Source: Abelmoschus esculentus (taxonomy: Eukaryota; Streptophyta; Magnoliopsida; Malvales; Malvaceae). Taken from it: a stretch of DNA of 64,000 bases. The notes beneath the pieces were generated by a model. That model had not been told where the DNA came from and did not search any database. It worked only from the letters and a program-made list of their open reading frames with translations. Below are positions 45,196 through 55,801 of this stretch, one piece after another. The stretch is taken from contig JAUCBN010000025.1 of NCBI GenBank assembly GCA_035048815.1, forward strand, positions 10,502,501-10,566,500. Direction: 5' to 3'. The number at the start of each line of letters is the position of its first letter. The stretch's first letter is position 1. A program made the position numbers and the translations under genes.

Positions 45196-45985
45196 TGTCG
45201 CGTGTCAAAAGTGCGCGTTTAGTGCAAGCGGACACATCGCAAGTAATAAGTGATAAGTATGTTATCGTGTTATCATCTCCTCAGGGACTGGTATACTTAA
45301 TATGCTTCCTTTATCTTCTTGCTCTATAGAAAGATAAAAACACAAGTGAGTTGGTGTGATTTATTTAAACTAAAATAATTGAATAAAAATATGTTATTCA
45401 GTTGTATTGTATTGTGGACTTGATTGACTTGTCTTTATCCAATGCAATCGCATATCTCTGCCTCGGCAGCACTGCAGTTTACTGCCTGGGCAGCGATAAC
45501 GTTGTCTGCCGCGGCAATCCCATGCTCGTGGGCAGACCTTTCCTAAGTAGAATCCAACTTGGAGTAGGGAACAAGTCAAGTATATAATAATATTATATTT
45601 CCAAGTTTGAATTCGGCTAAGGGGGCTTTCCCGCGTGGTCTTCCTTTGGGCTTTTCCTTGTGCTAGCCAGCTCCGATTCTTGGGCTTCAAGTCCAAACAC
45701 GTTCCTTAGATTTTTGTCTTTCCATCGCCTATCACTTTGCTTCCTGTCTTCCTGTTGCTGCCTCGGCATCAAGTCCTGCCTCGGCCTTGTCGCTGCCGCG
45801 GCAATGGTTTTCCTGCACAGATATGAAAACACAGTAAAATGTGCCTTTTTCTATAAATATTATCTATTTAAGTATAACTTCTAAATATATCACATTAAGC
45901 ACATGCATTGGTTCAAGTGGGTGAATATTTGGTGATAAATGCCGATAAAAGGAGTAAAAAGTGATAGTGTGTTGAGCACTTATCA
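45196..45985 (-). mobile_element. Solo family-A LTR with internal deletion, TSD TCTTC
   Basis: 790 bp from TGTCGCGTGTC to GAGCACTTATCA with perfect TCTTC duplications at 45191-45195 and 45986-45990. About 540 bp of the normal 1.33-kb LTR is missing. The join near 45539 links GGGCAGACCTT to TCCTAAGTAG; in intact copies GGGCAGACCTTACC and GGGCAAACCTTTCC sit about 540 bp apart. The deletion fits recombination between these short similar words. Confidence 0.88.
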
Positions 45986-46005
45986 TCTTCTTATAACTAC
46001 AACTA

Positions 46006-46125
46006 CTTGAGCCAATTTCGGGCACCTCAAGGAATGTGTAATTTTTTTAAGCATACTAGAGCCAATTTCGGGCACCTCTAGCATGAAGAAGATTGAGTCC
46101 TAGAGCCGGTAATAGGCACCTCTAG
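46006..46125 (-). ncRNA. Three conserved 3'-UTR hairpins of B1
   Basis: Positions 46006-46031 (stem CTTGAG/CTCAAG), 46056-46081 and 46100-46125 (stem CTAGAG/CTCTAG). Order, spacing and loop words match A1. The surrounding 44925-46590 is otherwise non-coding 3' UTR, apart from the solo LTR inserted in it. Confidence 0.65.
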
Positions 46126-46590
46126 TCATTATTCCAAAAATCTAATCTTTTATCACCTAGGTTCATTAAAAGAATTCCTATAGTTAAACAAGTCCCAAAA
46201 GTGTTTTTAGAGTCAATCCTATAGCAAGCTTCTAAGTTTTAGTCCTTAAGCATCCTAAGGTTTATCCTTCTAAACAGGACCTAGCCATGGTAAGGGGTGA
46301 GATTTCTATAGCCCAAGGAAAATAAACTAGGCAATAATGATGTAAAATAATGCAAAAGTATAGACAATAATTCAAGTAGGGTGGTAGACGAAAAAAAAAT
46401 TCAAAATAAATTTAATTTGCTTCCTTTTAGGACAGGGCCGCGGCAACGGATTGCCTCGGCAGTGAATCTACACCCCCAAACTCGAACTGAGCGTTGTCCC
46501 CAATGCTTAAATACATGCAGAAGACAGGAAACAAACATGAAGATTTAGCAAGGAAAAAAAAATCAAAACAACATATAGGCATGAAAAGGA

Positions 46591-47466
46591 TTAAAAATCC
46601 TCCGAAGAACTATTGCGGATGACAAGTTTCCTTGGCCTTGCTGCTGACAGTTTAAGTTTGGATCCCTGTGCTGGTGATTGTTGAGTTTTGGCTGTTCGAG
46701 GTGGTTGGATTCTTGTAGGTGGCGTTCTTTGCAATGGGGCGTTAACTTTTTCTCATTCCTCCTCGTCCCCAATTTCTTCGGTTGCCATGATTTCTGTCCC
46801 ACCCGCATCTTCAGCTTCCATGTCATCTTCTCGGGCGGGTTGTATGTTGGGCCCGACAGTGAAGTGGGGCTGCTGCATGAAGGAGTCCATCTCTGACGAG
46901 AAACTCCTAATGATTACGGGAGAGCCTGCTGCTCTCTTCATCTACCGTGTTTTTGTGGGATGTTGGGATAAGGCGGCGTTTCACGAACGTGTTCCACAAC
47001 TTTACCTCGGGCCTCAGATTTTGTCTTGCCACGGAGCCTTTGTGTGATCCGGTTTCCCACTGTGTGTTATCATAGCAAAGGTCATCTTTTATGAGTTCGT
47101 AGTCCTCATTGCTGATGTCCTCTAGAAACGCTGTTGGTCATCACGAGCAGGTTGGAGGCCATAGAACAAATTGATGATGTTGGCATCAAGTTGAACTGAT
47201 CTGCCCCGGCAGTGGACATAGAGTGAATCTTCACTTGGCCCATATGCGTAAAACTCCCTCACAATTGTGGCGTTGGCTTGGGCGGGTTGTAGGCAGAAGA
47301 TTTGCCATTCTTGATATGCTATTTTATCGAACAAGTAATGCTCGATTCCATAGTTCTCTGCATCTGATTGCTGGAAGCCTTGTTCTTCCCATAATTTTCG
47401 TGCAACGAAGGATCTGTTGAAGCGTTCTTTAACAGCGGCGGGGGCGAATCTTTTGTATGCTGCAAT
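46591..47466 (-). pseudogene. ORF2 of B1 (plant transposon protein domain)
   Basis: Homologous to A1 ORF2: KRFAPAAVKERFNRSFVARK, WEEQGFQQSD, YGIEHYLFDK, WQIFCLQPAQANATIVREF and VHCRGRSVQLDANIINLFYG. After frame changes and a deletion the C-terminal tail (acidic region, then SSSEDF) ends at 46591. The start codon aligned with the ATG of A1 and A4 is ATT here (47464-47466), so initiation is lost. Its presence downstream of a real pol region shows ORF2 belongs to the autonomous family as well. Confidence 0.72.
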
Positions 47467-47574
47467 GGAGAAATGTAAGCAAAGAGGTTGGTGAGAGTTG
47501 TTAAGAAATTTGAGAGATAGGCAAAGAGTTCTTAAGAAATCAAGAATGAAAAAGTGAATAGTTCAAAGTGAGAA

Positions 47575-47705
47575 TGTGTTTATATAGGCCTTGGCCTTGT
47601 ACTGCCGTTTTTTAATCCAACTAACCGTTGGCCTTGACTGCCTCGGCTAACATTACGCGTAACTAGCCGTTACACACTTCTGCCCGTTGTAACTGCTGCG
47701 GCATT
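47575..47705 (-). promoter_or_regulatory. Putative internal promoter for B1 ORF2
   Basis: The minus strand has GGCCTATATAAACAC (TATA complement about 47580-47586), about 115 bp before the ORF2 start position. AACGG cores occur upstream (plus-strand CCGTT near 47605, 47625, 47668 and 47684). Same layout as A1 and A4 despite a pol gene preceding it. Confidence 0.45.
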
Positions 47706-48009
47706 GGATCTTCCCTTGAATGTCTTCACTTTCAATCGTGATTCCTGTCCTAAATAAAATAAACACCAATAATAAAAATTAAAAATAAAACAATAATAGA
47801 AAGACACGCTAAACTAAATCTAATTCTGAAAATGTAATAAAATAAAGATAAGATATAGAAATTAAGTCATGATAGGAGTGCATGAAAGTTCATCTCCTAA
47901 GGTGATGGTCTCAATAATCCTCATATCATGAAGGTCAGAATAATGCTTCAAGCGTTGGCCATTCACTTTGAACTCATGCCCATCCCTTTTTGATTTGATC
48001 AATACTGCA

Positions 48010-50795
48010 CCATGTGGGAGGGCCTAAACAACTTCGAATGGGACTGACCATCTAGACTTGAGTTTGCTGGGAAATAGCTTGAGCCTGGAAATAAAAAGAA
48101 GGACTTGCTGCCCTGGCAGGAACTGCCTCGGCAGTAGCTTACGGTCATGCCATCTTTTAGTCTTTTCTTTGTAGATCTTGGTATTTTCATAGGCTGCTGC
48201 TCTGAATTCCTCTATCTCATTGAGGTCTAGCAGTCTTTTCTGGCCAGCTCTCTCCCATTCCATGTTCAAAATTTTCACTGCCCAATAAGCTTTGTGCTCG
48301 ATTTCCATGGGCAAATGGCACGCTTTTCCAAATACAAGCCTGTATGGAGATGTTCCCAATGGGGTCTTGTATGTTGTCCTATATGCCTACAGGGCATCAT
48401 CGAGATGGGTTGACCACCTTTTCAAGGATTTGCTTTAAGTCCTTGTTTGATATCTCAACCTGCCCATTTGTCTGTGGGTGGTAGGCCGTAACAATTCTGT
48501 ACGTGATGCCTAATTTCTTCAGGGTCGCGGCAATGAGCCTATTGTCGAAGTGTTTACCTTCTTCACTAATTATTGCTCTAGGCACTCCGAATCTAGTGAA
48601 GATATTTTTCTTAAGAAATTTCTTAATAGTCTTGGCATCATTATATGGTGTGGTAATTGCTTCAACCCATTTTTATACGTAGTCCACTACTACTAGGATG
48701 TAGAGATTCCCTTGAGATGATGGGAATGGTCCCATAAAGTCTATGCCCCAAACATCAAATAGTTCTACTTCCAATATGGGCTGTAATGGCATCTCATTTC
48801 GTCTAGAGATATTGCCCGTGCATTGGCATCTATCACAGTGCTTGTAGTAAAGTTGTGCATCCTTGAAGAGTGTGGGACAATAGATCCTGATTGAAGCACT
48901 TTGGCGGCTGTTCTATTTCCTCCAAAATGTCCACCACATGGTGAATCATGGCATTGCCTAAGCACTTCTTTTTGTTCATCCTCCTGAACACATCTTCTTA
49001 TAACCTGATCTGCACATTGCTTGAACAAAAGAGGGTCGTCCTAAAAATACTGCTTTGCATTATGCAGGAACCTCTTTTTCTCATTATGGTTAAGGTTATA
49101 AGTTAGAACACCACTAGCTAAGTAATTGACAAGATCAGCATACCAGGGAGTAACTGTAACTACATCAATGTCTTCTATCAATGTTGCTGAAATATACCTA
49201 GGTATTGCCATGGCACCACAGTTGTATACTGCCATGGTCTCTGCCTCGGCAGATTCTGCTGCTGAGATTTGTAGGATGTGTTCGTCTGGGAATGCGTCCT
49301 GTATTTCGTCTAACGTGATGTTTTTCTCTCTAGCTTCTAATCTGGAAAGATGATCAGTTATCTGTTTTTTCGTACCTTTTCTGTCCTTGATATCTATGTC
49401 AAATTCTTGCAAAAGAAGAATATATCTAATCAGTCTAGGCTTGGCATCCTTCTTTGAGAATGGGTACTTGATTGCCGAATGGTCAGTGTGGACAGTCACT
49501 TTTGTTCCAATAAGGTAAGATCTAAACTTATCAAAGGCAAAAACCACTGGTAGTAATTCATTCTTTGTTGTGGTGTAATTGATCTTGCATCATTTAGGGT
49601 CTTACTAGCATAGTAAATAACATGGAAAAAGGTTATTCTTTCTCTGCCCAAGTGCTGCCCCGACAGCATGATCACTGGCATCACACATTATTTTAAAAGG
49701 TAGGGCCCAATCTGGTGGGACTACAATTGGTGCAGTAATTAGCTTCTCTTTAAAGGATTCGAATGCTTCAGTGCATTCCTTGCTAAACTCAAATTTTCTG
49801 TCCTGTTCAAGCAAATTACATAGGCAGTGACTGAAGTTGTCTCCAAAGACTGAAAAATCATCCATGAATATCTCCAGAAAGTCTTCGACCATGTCGTGAA
49901 AAATTGCCATCATGCATCTCTGAAATGTTGTCGGGGCATTGCAAAGGACGAACGACATTCTTCTAAATGCATATGTCCCATACGGGCAAGTGAAGGTAGT
50001 TTTTGCCTAGTCTTTAGGGTCTATGACAATCTGATTATAGCCTGAGTATCCATCAAGAAAACAGTAAAAGGGTTTACCAGCAAGTCTATCAAGCATTTCA
50101 TCAATGAAAGGCAATGGAAAATGATCCTTCTTTGTTGCCTTATTTAATTTGCGGTAATCCATACAAACCCTCCAACCGGTCACAGTCCTCCTGGTTGGGA
50201 TCAATTCATTGTTTTCATTGGTTATGACCGTCATGCCACCTTTCTTGGGTACGCATTGTACCGGGATTACCCATGCGTTGTCAGAGATAGGGTAGATGAT
50301 TCCAGCATCAAGCCATTTGATTATTTCCTTACGTACTACCTCTTTCATGGCATGGTTAAGTCTCCTTTGGGCCTCAACAGTGGGCTTATGATCTTCCTCT
50401 AAAAGGATTTTGTGCATGCAAATGGCTGGGCTTATCCCCTTCAAGTCATCGATTGACCACCCAATAGCTTTCTTGTGCTGTCGCAGCATCTCTATCAAGC
50501 TTTGTTCCTATTCTGGCTGCAACTCAAAAGAAATAATTACGGGCATTGTGTGGTTGGATCCCAAATAAGCATATTTTAATTTATCAGGTAAAGGTTTTAA
50601 TTTAATAGCTACTGGTTCCTCACTTGAAAGTTTTTCAACCTTACTTGGGTAATTTAGAGGTTTGAAGTACTTACCTGGAAGGTGTGCTGTCCAGTTGATC
50701 TCCTCTACCTCTTGAGTTTTAACTTCATCATCTTTGGGCAAATTGCCCAAAACTCGGCTGTAACAGTCATCAACTGTATTGCCGAGGTAGCGCTG
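48010..50795 (-). pseudogene. RT, RNase H and integrase of B1
   Basis: Reading right to left, RT has WRVCMDYRKLNKATKKDHFP, FYCFLDGYSGYNQIVIDP and FMDDFSVFGDNF. From about 49810 the frame jumps directly to LLEQDRKFEFSKECTEAF, so the RT thumb/connection (by family comparison about 85 residues) is deleted. RNase H has CDASDHAVGAALGQR, TVHTDHSAIKY and ITDHLSRLE. Integrase shows a zinc-region remnant (QCHDSPCGGHFGGNRT), DFMGPFPSS, then IISEEGKHFDN, where the second catalytic Asp is replaced by Glu, AYHPQTNGQVEISN, and the GKACHLPMEIEHKAYWA region. Numerous stops and frameshifts are present. The lineage is Athila (FMDDFSVFG). Confidence 0.85.
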
Positions 50796-51840
50796 TCAAG
50801 TATTACCGAGACTGCTGCCAAGGCAGTGATTGTTGAGACAGGGTATTGTACTGTCTGCATCTGTGGTGTGAATTACCTGGCATTCTTCTGGATCGTCATG
50901 TCTTTTCAACATCTGGAAAACATTGAGTTTGACTTGCTGGTCGTTAACCCTCATTGTCAATTCTCCTTTTTCCACATCAATAAGAGTGCGTCCAGTAGCT
51001 AGAAAAGGTCTCCCCAAGATGATCAGTGCATTGTCATCTACTTCACAATCAAGAATAAGAAAGTCGGCTCGAAAAATAAATTTATCCACCCTTACCAATA
51101 TATCCTCGATCTTTCCTTCAGGATGAACATATGATCTATCTTCCAATTGGAGCATCACAGTTGTAGGTTTTGCCCTTCCTATTCCAAGCTTTTGGAAGAA
51201 AAATTTCGGCATCATGTTTATTCTTGCTCCAAGATCACATAGGGCCTTTCCTTCATAGTGATTTCCAATTGCACATGGTATAGTGAAACATCCAAGGTCC
51301 TTCAACTTAGGGGGCATACGATTATGAAGCATGGCCATGCATCCTTCTGTCGCGGCAACAGTTTCAAACTCACTAAGCCTTCTTCCTTTGGACATAATAT
51401 CTTTTAGGAATTTAGCATAGTTTGGCATCTGTTCTATTGCCTCAACTAATGGCAAATTAATGTGGACTTGCTTCAGGATGTTGCCGCGTGTCAAAAGTGC
51501 GCGTTTAGTGCAAGTGGACACATCGAAAGTAATAAGTAATTATCGAATTATCGTCTCCACAGGGACTGATAGACTTAATATGTCTTCTTCGTCTTCTTGT
51601 TCTGTAGAAAGAAATAAAATAAAACACAAGTGATTGATGTTTGGTTTAATTAAACTAAAATAACTAAGCAAAGTAAAGAGAATGAATATTAGAGAGAGAT
51701 GGGTTAGGATCCAGTTGCGTTGTATTGTGGATTTGATTGACTTGTCTCTGCTCAATGCAATCGTATATCACTGCCTCGGCAGCACTGCAGTTCACTACCT
51801 TGGCAGCGACGATACTTGTCCGCCGCGACAATCGTATATC

Positions 51841-52346
51841 ACTCTGACTTAGGGATAAGCGGAGTCATTCAAGGACACTTTGCCGAACTTTGGTAAAGTC
51901 CAACCACGAGCAAGGGATTGCCGCGGCAGACAACGTTATCGCTGCCCAGGCAGTAAACTGCAGTGCTGCCGAGGCAGAGATATACGATTGCATTGGATAA
52001 AGACAAGTCAATCAAGTCACAATACAATACAACTGGATCCTGGCCCATCTTTCTCTCTAATATTTCGACCCTTTTATTTTTATTCAATTACCTTAGTTTA
52101 AATAAATCACACCCATTCACTTGTGTTTTTATTTTTCTACAGAGCAAGAAGATAAAGAAGGCATATTGTGTATACCAGTCCCTGAGGAGACAATAACTCG
52201 ATAATATACTTATCACTTATTACTTGCGATGTGTCCGCTTGCACTAAACGCGCTCTTTTGACACGCGACAAGACGATACTCGATATTTATCACTTTATTA
52301 CTTGCGACGTGTTTACTTGCACAAATTGCGCAACCTTTTTCCACGC
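51841..52346 (+). repeat. A-LTR/B-LTR junction, inverted duplicate of 25671-26175
   Basis: The plus strand here equals the reverse complement of 25671 to about 26175, including the very join between A LTR and B LTR and the unusual GCGCTCTTTTGAC variant (other A LTRs have GCGCACTTTTGAC). The A LTR ends at 52271 (ACACGCGACA) and AGACGATACTCG of the B LTR follows. Confidence 0.8.
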
Positions 52347-53295
52347 AAAAATCCTACAAGAAATCTATGAATGTGGTAGGAAGGAAAGAGGTCCATTGTA
52401 CTTTCCATGTTTAATTATGGGACATTGCATTGCTGCCGGTGTCCCAATCGAGGATACAAATGAGATCACCGTCCATAGGCGCGGATGCACAAGGGAATTC
52501 TGCCACAAAGTTCTGCAAATAAACCAGGCAGAACCAGTCCAAGCAACCCCAATGCCAGGCACAATTGATACCTCTGCCGGGGACTAATACACGGTAGACA
52601 TACCTACTGCCTCCCACAGTACTACCACAACGGATACTTACCAGGAGATCCTCTAGCGGATGGCAGCCATGGATTTGAGACAACAAAGGTACATGGAGTA
52701 CAAGAGGGATTTCAACAATGCCTTAGCCCAGATGATGGTCACCAACTTCCCAAACCAAGGGGTGCAGTTCCCCGACTTTCCCCCGGATATGTTTGTCACG
52801 GCCGCACCCTACACAGAAACAACTCTAGAACTAGGAGGACCGAGGCCGTTCTATGCCCCTGGACCATCGCAATCGTTCCCTGCACCGAGCCCATTTCCGC
52901 CACAAGAACATGTCACGACTTCATTTACCAGCAGAAGGCCATCCAAGAGGAGAGTAACAGGCTCTCTAGTAACCATTAGAAGTTTCTCGTCAGAGATGGA
53001 CTGCTTCATGCAGCAGCCTCACTTCACTGTCGGGCCCAACAATCAACCCGCCCGAGCAGATGACATGGAAGCTGAAGATGCGGGTGGGACAGAAATCATG
53101 GCAACCGAAGAAATTGGGGACGAGGAGGAAGGAGAAGAAGTCAATGCCCCATTGCAAAGGACGCCACCTACCAGAATCTAGCTACCTCGAACAACCAAAA
53201 CTCAACAATCACCAGCATAGGGATCAAAACTTAAACTGTCAGCAGCAAGGCCAAGGAAACTTGTCATCCGTACTAGTTCTTCGGAGGATTTTTAA
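52347..53295 (+). pseudogene. ORF2 of B2, C-terminal part
   Basis: It begins at ILQEIYECGRKERGPLYFPC, directly after B LTR tail sequence, so gag, pol and the ORF2 N-terminus are missing, as in C1. Then follow AAGVPIEDTNEITVHRRG, QQRYMEYKRDFNNALAQMM, TSFTSRRPSKRR, MQQPHFTVGPNNQ, a very acidic run and SSSEDF ending at 53295. Stops interrupt it at about 52585, 52654 and 53180. Confidence 0.72.
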
Positions 53296-53756
53296 TCTTT
53301 TTTATACCTATACGTTGTTTTTATTTTTTCCTTGATAAATCTTCATGTTTATTTCCTGTCTTCTGCCTATGTTTAAGCATTGGGGACAATGCTCAGTTCG
53401 AGTTTGGGGGTGTAGATTCACTGTCGAGGTAACAAAATGCCGCGACCCTACCATGAAAGGAAGCAATTTAATTTAATTTTGAAATCTTTTTCGTCTACCA
53501 CCCTACTTGAATTGTTGTCTATACTTTTGCATTGTTTTACATCATTATTGCTTAGTTTATTCTCCTTGGGCTATAGAAATCTTTCTCCTTACCATGGCTA
53601 GGTCCTATTTAGAAGGATAAACCTTAGGATGCTTAAGGACTAAAACCTAGAAGATTGGTATAGGATTGACTCTAAAAACACTTTTCGGACTTGTTTGATT
53701 ATAGGAATTCTTTTAATGAACTTAGGTGATAAAGGCTTAGATTTTTGGAAGAATGA

Positions 53757-53894
53757 CTAGAGGTGCCTATTACCAGCTCTAGGACTCACTCTTCTTCATC
53801 CTAGAGGTGCCCAAAATTGGCTCTAGTATGCTTGTGAGAAAAAAAAATCCTAATGATGAAACACAATCCTTGAGACGCCTGAAATTGGCTCAAG
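53757..53894 (+). ncRNA. Three conserved 3'-UTR hairpins of B2
   Basis: Positions 53757-53782 and 53801-53826 (stem CTAGAG/CTCTAG) and 53869-53894 (stem CTTGAG/CTCAAG). The first has interior GTGCCTATTACCAG, the second GTGCCCAAAATTGG. The interval 53296-54171 is otherwise non-coding. Confidence 0.65.
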
Positions 53895-54171
53895 TAGTTG
53901 TTGTGATAAGAAGAGAACATTCATCCTAAGTCTATTTGTCTTGAACTTAGAGTTTGTCTAAGAAAGCCTTTAATCAAACTTGTCCACAAGAACTCACACA
54001 CTCACAAAATCTTATAGCTCGATTCCGGGTAAGTCCTTGGGTAGCCAAAAGGTTAAGACTCAGAATAGGCATAGTTATGGTGGGGAGAATAGAGGAAAAA
54101 TAGAGAATAAGGTATGACAATTTGATGGTTTGCATTGCTTGAGGACAAGCAATAGTTCGAGTTTGAGGGTG

Positions 54172-54975
54172 TGGTAAGTCCTCAAAAGACTATCACTTTT
54201 ATACCTATCATGAACAATAATTACTTAATCTACACCTATTTGGACTGATGCATGAGCCTAATGTGTGATATTTGCATACGTTGCCTTCATAACATATAAT
54301 GATGATATTTATAGAAAATATAAGCTTTAATGCATCTTTGTGCACTTACAGGTAAACTTGGACCATGATCGAACCAGCCACAGATAGGAGCTTCTACTGA
54401 TGGAAGCTAAGCAGACTCAAAGCCAGACCTCTGCCGGGGAAGAAAATGCATCCTGCCGCGGCGGGGAATTTCTTAAGACCAAAAGTCAAAGTGGTGGTTG
54501 ATTTGAAGAGCATAAAAAGCTAGATTTTTCTACACACTTGGAGCAGCAATTGGAGTTCGAGAAGACAGTGTAAAGATGGAAAGAACTAAACTAAGAGATT
54601 TACCTTTGCAAGGAAGGAAACGTCCAAATTTACTAAACTTCTTCTCCAAGGCTAATGTTGCCCTAGTTTTAGCCTATATAAAGGATATGCCGTCCAAGAG
54701 AAAGGGAGGAGGAGAGTTCACAATAAACTTTAGAGATTTCTTTGTTTTCATTATGTTCTAAGTTCTCTTAGGGTTTAGTTGAAAGTTGTCGGGTATTCGT
54801 GAGAGGATATTGAACTTTGTTTTCTTGTTTCATGCAATAAAATATTAAGGTTTGCTTATTCTTTACCATTTATTATTCTTGCATTCAAGCTCGGAAGAGA
54901 AGTTTGTGAGAGATCTATTTATCTAATATCGGGAGAGTTAGATTCACAAAAGGAATAAGTACGATATTTTTCTAG
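54172..54975 (+). repeat. 3' LTR of B2, truncated
   Basis: It starts TGGTAAGTCCTCAAAAGAC (the first A of TGATAAG is changed) and is cut near 54975 after GTACGATATTTTTCTAG. The 61-codon chance frame at 54576-54761 is identical in sequence to the one at 25249-25434 on the minus strand, showing very recent common origin. TATA-like CCTATATAAAGG is at about 54674. Confidence 0.82.
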
Positions 54976-55801
54976 CTCAATGCAATCGTATGATACATTA
55001 AGTGGCTAGGTCTTTATATAGGCTAGACCTAGGGCAAACCTTTCCTAAGTAGAATACAACTTGGAGTAGAGAACAAGTCAAGTACATAATAATAATATAT
55101 TTCCAAGTTTATATTCGGCTAAGGGGCTTTCCTGCGTGGTCTTCCTTTGGGCTTTTCCTTGTGCTAGCCAGCTCCGATTCATGGGCTTCAAGTCCAGATA
55201 CGTTCCTTGGATTTTTGTCTTTCCATCGCCTATACTCTTGCTTCCTGTCTTTCTGCTGCTGCCTCGGCATCAGGTCCTGCCTCGGCCTTGTCTCTACCGC
55301 GGCACTGGTTCTCCTGCACAGATATGAAAACGCAGTAAAACATGCCTTTTTCTGTGAATATTATCTATATGAGTATACTTCTAAATATATCACATTGAGT
55401 GCATGCATTGGTCCAAGTGGGTGTATATTTGGTAATTAATGCCCATAAAAGGAGTAAAAAATGATAGTGTGTTGAGCACTTATCAGTTTTTCCGTATCTC
55501 TTTTGCATTGGGTGGCTAGGTCTTTATATACGCTAGACCTAGGGATTTTTATCTTCCAATCGCCTACAGTCTTGCTTCCTGGCTCTCAGCTGCTGCCTCG
55601 GCCTTGTCGCTGCCGCGGCACTGGTTCTCCTGCACAGATATGAAAATACAGTAAAACGTGCCTTTTCTGTAAATATTATCTCTATAAGCATAACTTCTAA
55701 ATATATCACATTAAGTACATGCATTGGTCCGAGTGGGTGTAAATTCGGGGATTAATGCCAACAAAAGGTGTAAAAAGTGATAGTGCGTTGAGCACTTATT
55801 A
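54976..55801 (-). repeat. Two partial family-A LTR ends in tandem
   Basis: The first (to 55485) ends GAGCACTTATCA and carries a deletion joining CAATGCAATCGTA to TGATACATTAAG. The second (55486-55801) ends ACTTATTA and carries an internal deletion after GACCTAGGG. Both lack the opposite LTR end. Confidence 0.7.

Larger units (their letters stand above)
51479..55801. mobile_element. Rearranged A/B retroelement insertion inside B1 protease region
   Basis: Outer arms are family-A LTR sequence on the minus strand (51479-51840 and about 55486-55801; starts TGTTGCCGCGTG, ends ACTTATTA). Between them lie a plus-strand A LTR tail (51841-52271), a B LTR tail (52272-52346), ORF2 and 3' UTR of B2 (52347-54171), the B LTR start (54172-54975), and another minus-strand A LTR end (54976-55485). 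Orientation flips at 51840 and again near 54976. This is not a simple nest and implies rearrangement or template switching. Confidence 0.65.

Noticed and set aside
51479..55801. Simple nested solo A LTR with a clean target duplication
   Set aside because: The flanks share only about two or three bases and the interior changes orientation twice, so a simple nest does not explain it.
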